Source: Actinomycetes bacterium (GTDB lineage Bacteria > Actinomycetota > Thermoleophilia > Solirubrobacterales > Solirubrobacteraceae). Taken from it: 6,049 nucleotides of DNA. The stretch covers positions 1 to 6,049 of the forward strand of contig JAEXXR010000383.1 of the NCBI GenBank assembly GCA_023405705.1, in the 5' to 3' direction. Below the pieces are notes generated by a model. That model was not told the DNA's origin and did no database searches. It was given only the letters and a program-made list of their open reading frames with translations. The stretch's first letter is position 1, and each line of letters opens with the position of its first letter. A program made the translations under genes and the position numbers. Of this stretch, positions 5,626-6,049 are shown in pieces.

Positions 5626-5631
5626 AGCGTA
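5626..5631 (-). promoter_or_regulatory. Leaderless -10 box (TACGCT) of the small coiled-coil gene
   Basis: TACGCT on the minus strand (5631 to 5626) matches TANNNT and ends 6 nt before ATG 5619, the geometry of actinobacterial leaderless transcripts. No -35 consensus was seen. Confidence 0.4.
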
Positions 5632-5643
5632 CGCCTTCCGGTG

Positions 5644-5649
5644 TACCGT
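5644..5649 (+). promoter_or_regulatory. Leaderless -10 box (TACCGT) of the cyclic-nucleotide-binding gene
   Basis: TACCGT matches TANNNT and ends 8 nt before GTG 5658. No Shine-Dalgarno sequence lies between, consistent with transcription starting at or near the start codon. It sits in the 38-bp gap shared with the divergent small gene. Confidence 0.42.
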
Positions 5650-5657
5650 TCCCAGCC

Positions 5658-6049
5658 GTGCCGCGCGACGAGTTCGCCCTGCTGGACGGTGCCGCGCCCG
5701 AGGAGGTCGCGGAGCTGCTGTCGCACGGGCGCCGGCGTGCGTTCTCCGCCGGGGAGGTCGTGTTCCACGCCGGCGACCCGGCCGACTGCATGCACCTCGT
5801 CCGCAGCGGCCGCTTCGCGGTCCGGATCGGGACCGAGTTCGGCGACGTCGCGACGCTCAACGTCGTCGGCCCCGGCGACGCCTTCGGCGAGCTGGCGCTG
5901 CTGACGCCGGGCGAGCCGCGTTCCGCGACGGTCGCGGCGCTGGAGAGAGCGGAGACGCTGTCGGTCCACGAGATCGACTTCCGCCGCCTGCGCGCCGTCC
6001 GACCGCAGACCGACGCCGTGCTGACGCAGCTGCTCGCCGCGCGCGTCCG
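5658..6049 (+). CDS. Crp/Fnr-type cyclic-nucleotide-binding regulator (3' truncated)
   Basis: The first 130 codons are present, from GTG 5658 to the window end. They form a cyclic-nucleotide-binding beta-roll: GEVVFHAGDPADCMHLVRSG (32-51), GPGDAFGELALL (71-82) and PRSATVAAL (87-95). In the phosphate-binding cassette, Glu78, Arg88 and Ser89 have the same spacing as Glu72, Arg82 and Ser83 of E. coli Crp, so cAMP or a related nucleotide could bind. A helix after residue 106, ending at the window edge, suits the dimer helix of a Crp/Fnr regulator. The DNA-binding domain, if any, lies beyond the window, so a different effector domain is possible. GTG is chosen because in-frame upstream codons offer no other plausible start and a TACCGT box precedes it. 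One Arg codon is AGA. Confidence 0.85.
   Translation, partial: MPRDEFALLDGAAPEEVAELLSHGRRRAFSAGEVVFHAGDPADCMHLVRSGRFAVRIGTEFGDVATLNVVGPGDAFGELALLTPGEPRSATVAALERAETLSVHEIDFRRLRAVRPQTDAVLTQLLAARV

Noticed and set aside
5418..5969. Minus-strand frames overlapping the small coiled-coil gene and the regulator
   Set aside because: They lie opposite the clear cyclic-nucleotide-binding domain and in the wrong frame relative to the well-supported 5383-5619 gene.

Overview
The window is about 70% G+C or more by eye, with third codon positions almost always G or C. It has near leaderless gene starts and small actinobacterial-style genes, and uses AGA as a regular arginine codon. Together with the protein sequences this suggests a high-GC actinobacterium, most likely of the Thermoleophilia (Conexibacter/Solirubrobacter-like). 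That placement is inferred from protein style and composition, with no search behind it.

Layout from left to right. (1) Positions 1-128 hold the 3' end of a plus-strand gene for a probable secreted beta-rich protein. (2) A convergent gap contains a perfect 22-bp dyad. It reads either as a hairpin terminator or as a MerR-type operator inside a TTGACT-19-TATCGT promoter. (3) A 63-codon minus-strand gene (187-378) encodes a four-cysteine, probable zinc-binding protein. (4) A 46-bp divergent gap with overlapping -10 boxes on both strands leads to two translationally coupled ABC exporter half-transporters (425-2185 and 2182-4110). They form a textbook heterodimer: the first subunit has lost the catalytic Glu and the Q-loop Gln, and the second has a changed signature motif, so one of the two ATP sites is degenerate. 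(5) An 80-bp leader holds a long inverted repeat whose 3' arm contains the Shine-Dalgarno sequence of the next gene. (6) fdhA (4191-5411) encodes glutathione-independent, zinc- and NAD-dependent formaldehyde dehydrogenase. (7) A small minus-strand coiled-coil gene (5383-5619) overlaps the fdhA 3' end by 29 bp. (8) From a 38-bp divergent gap with two TANNNT -10 boxes starts a Crp/Fnr-type cyclic-nucleotide-binding protein (5658 onward), cut by the window edge.

Functionally, the two ABC genes make one machine, an efflux pump or lipid/peptide exporter whose substrate cannot be read from sequence. fdhA detoxifies or oxidises formaldehyde. Nothing shows that exporter and dehydrogenase share a pathway, but no clear promoter separates them, so read-through controlled by the leader hairpin is a reasonable hypothesis. 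No mobile elements, CRISPR arrays, tRNAs or rRNAs were seen. The observations most worth following are the hairpin over the fdhA ribosome site, the MerR-like dyad upstream of the exporter, and the closely packed divergent promoters.
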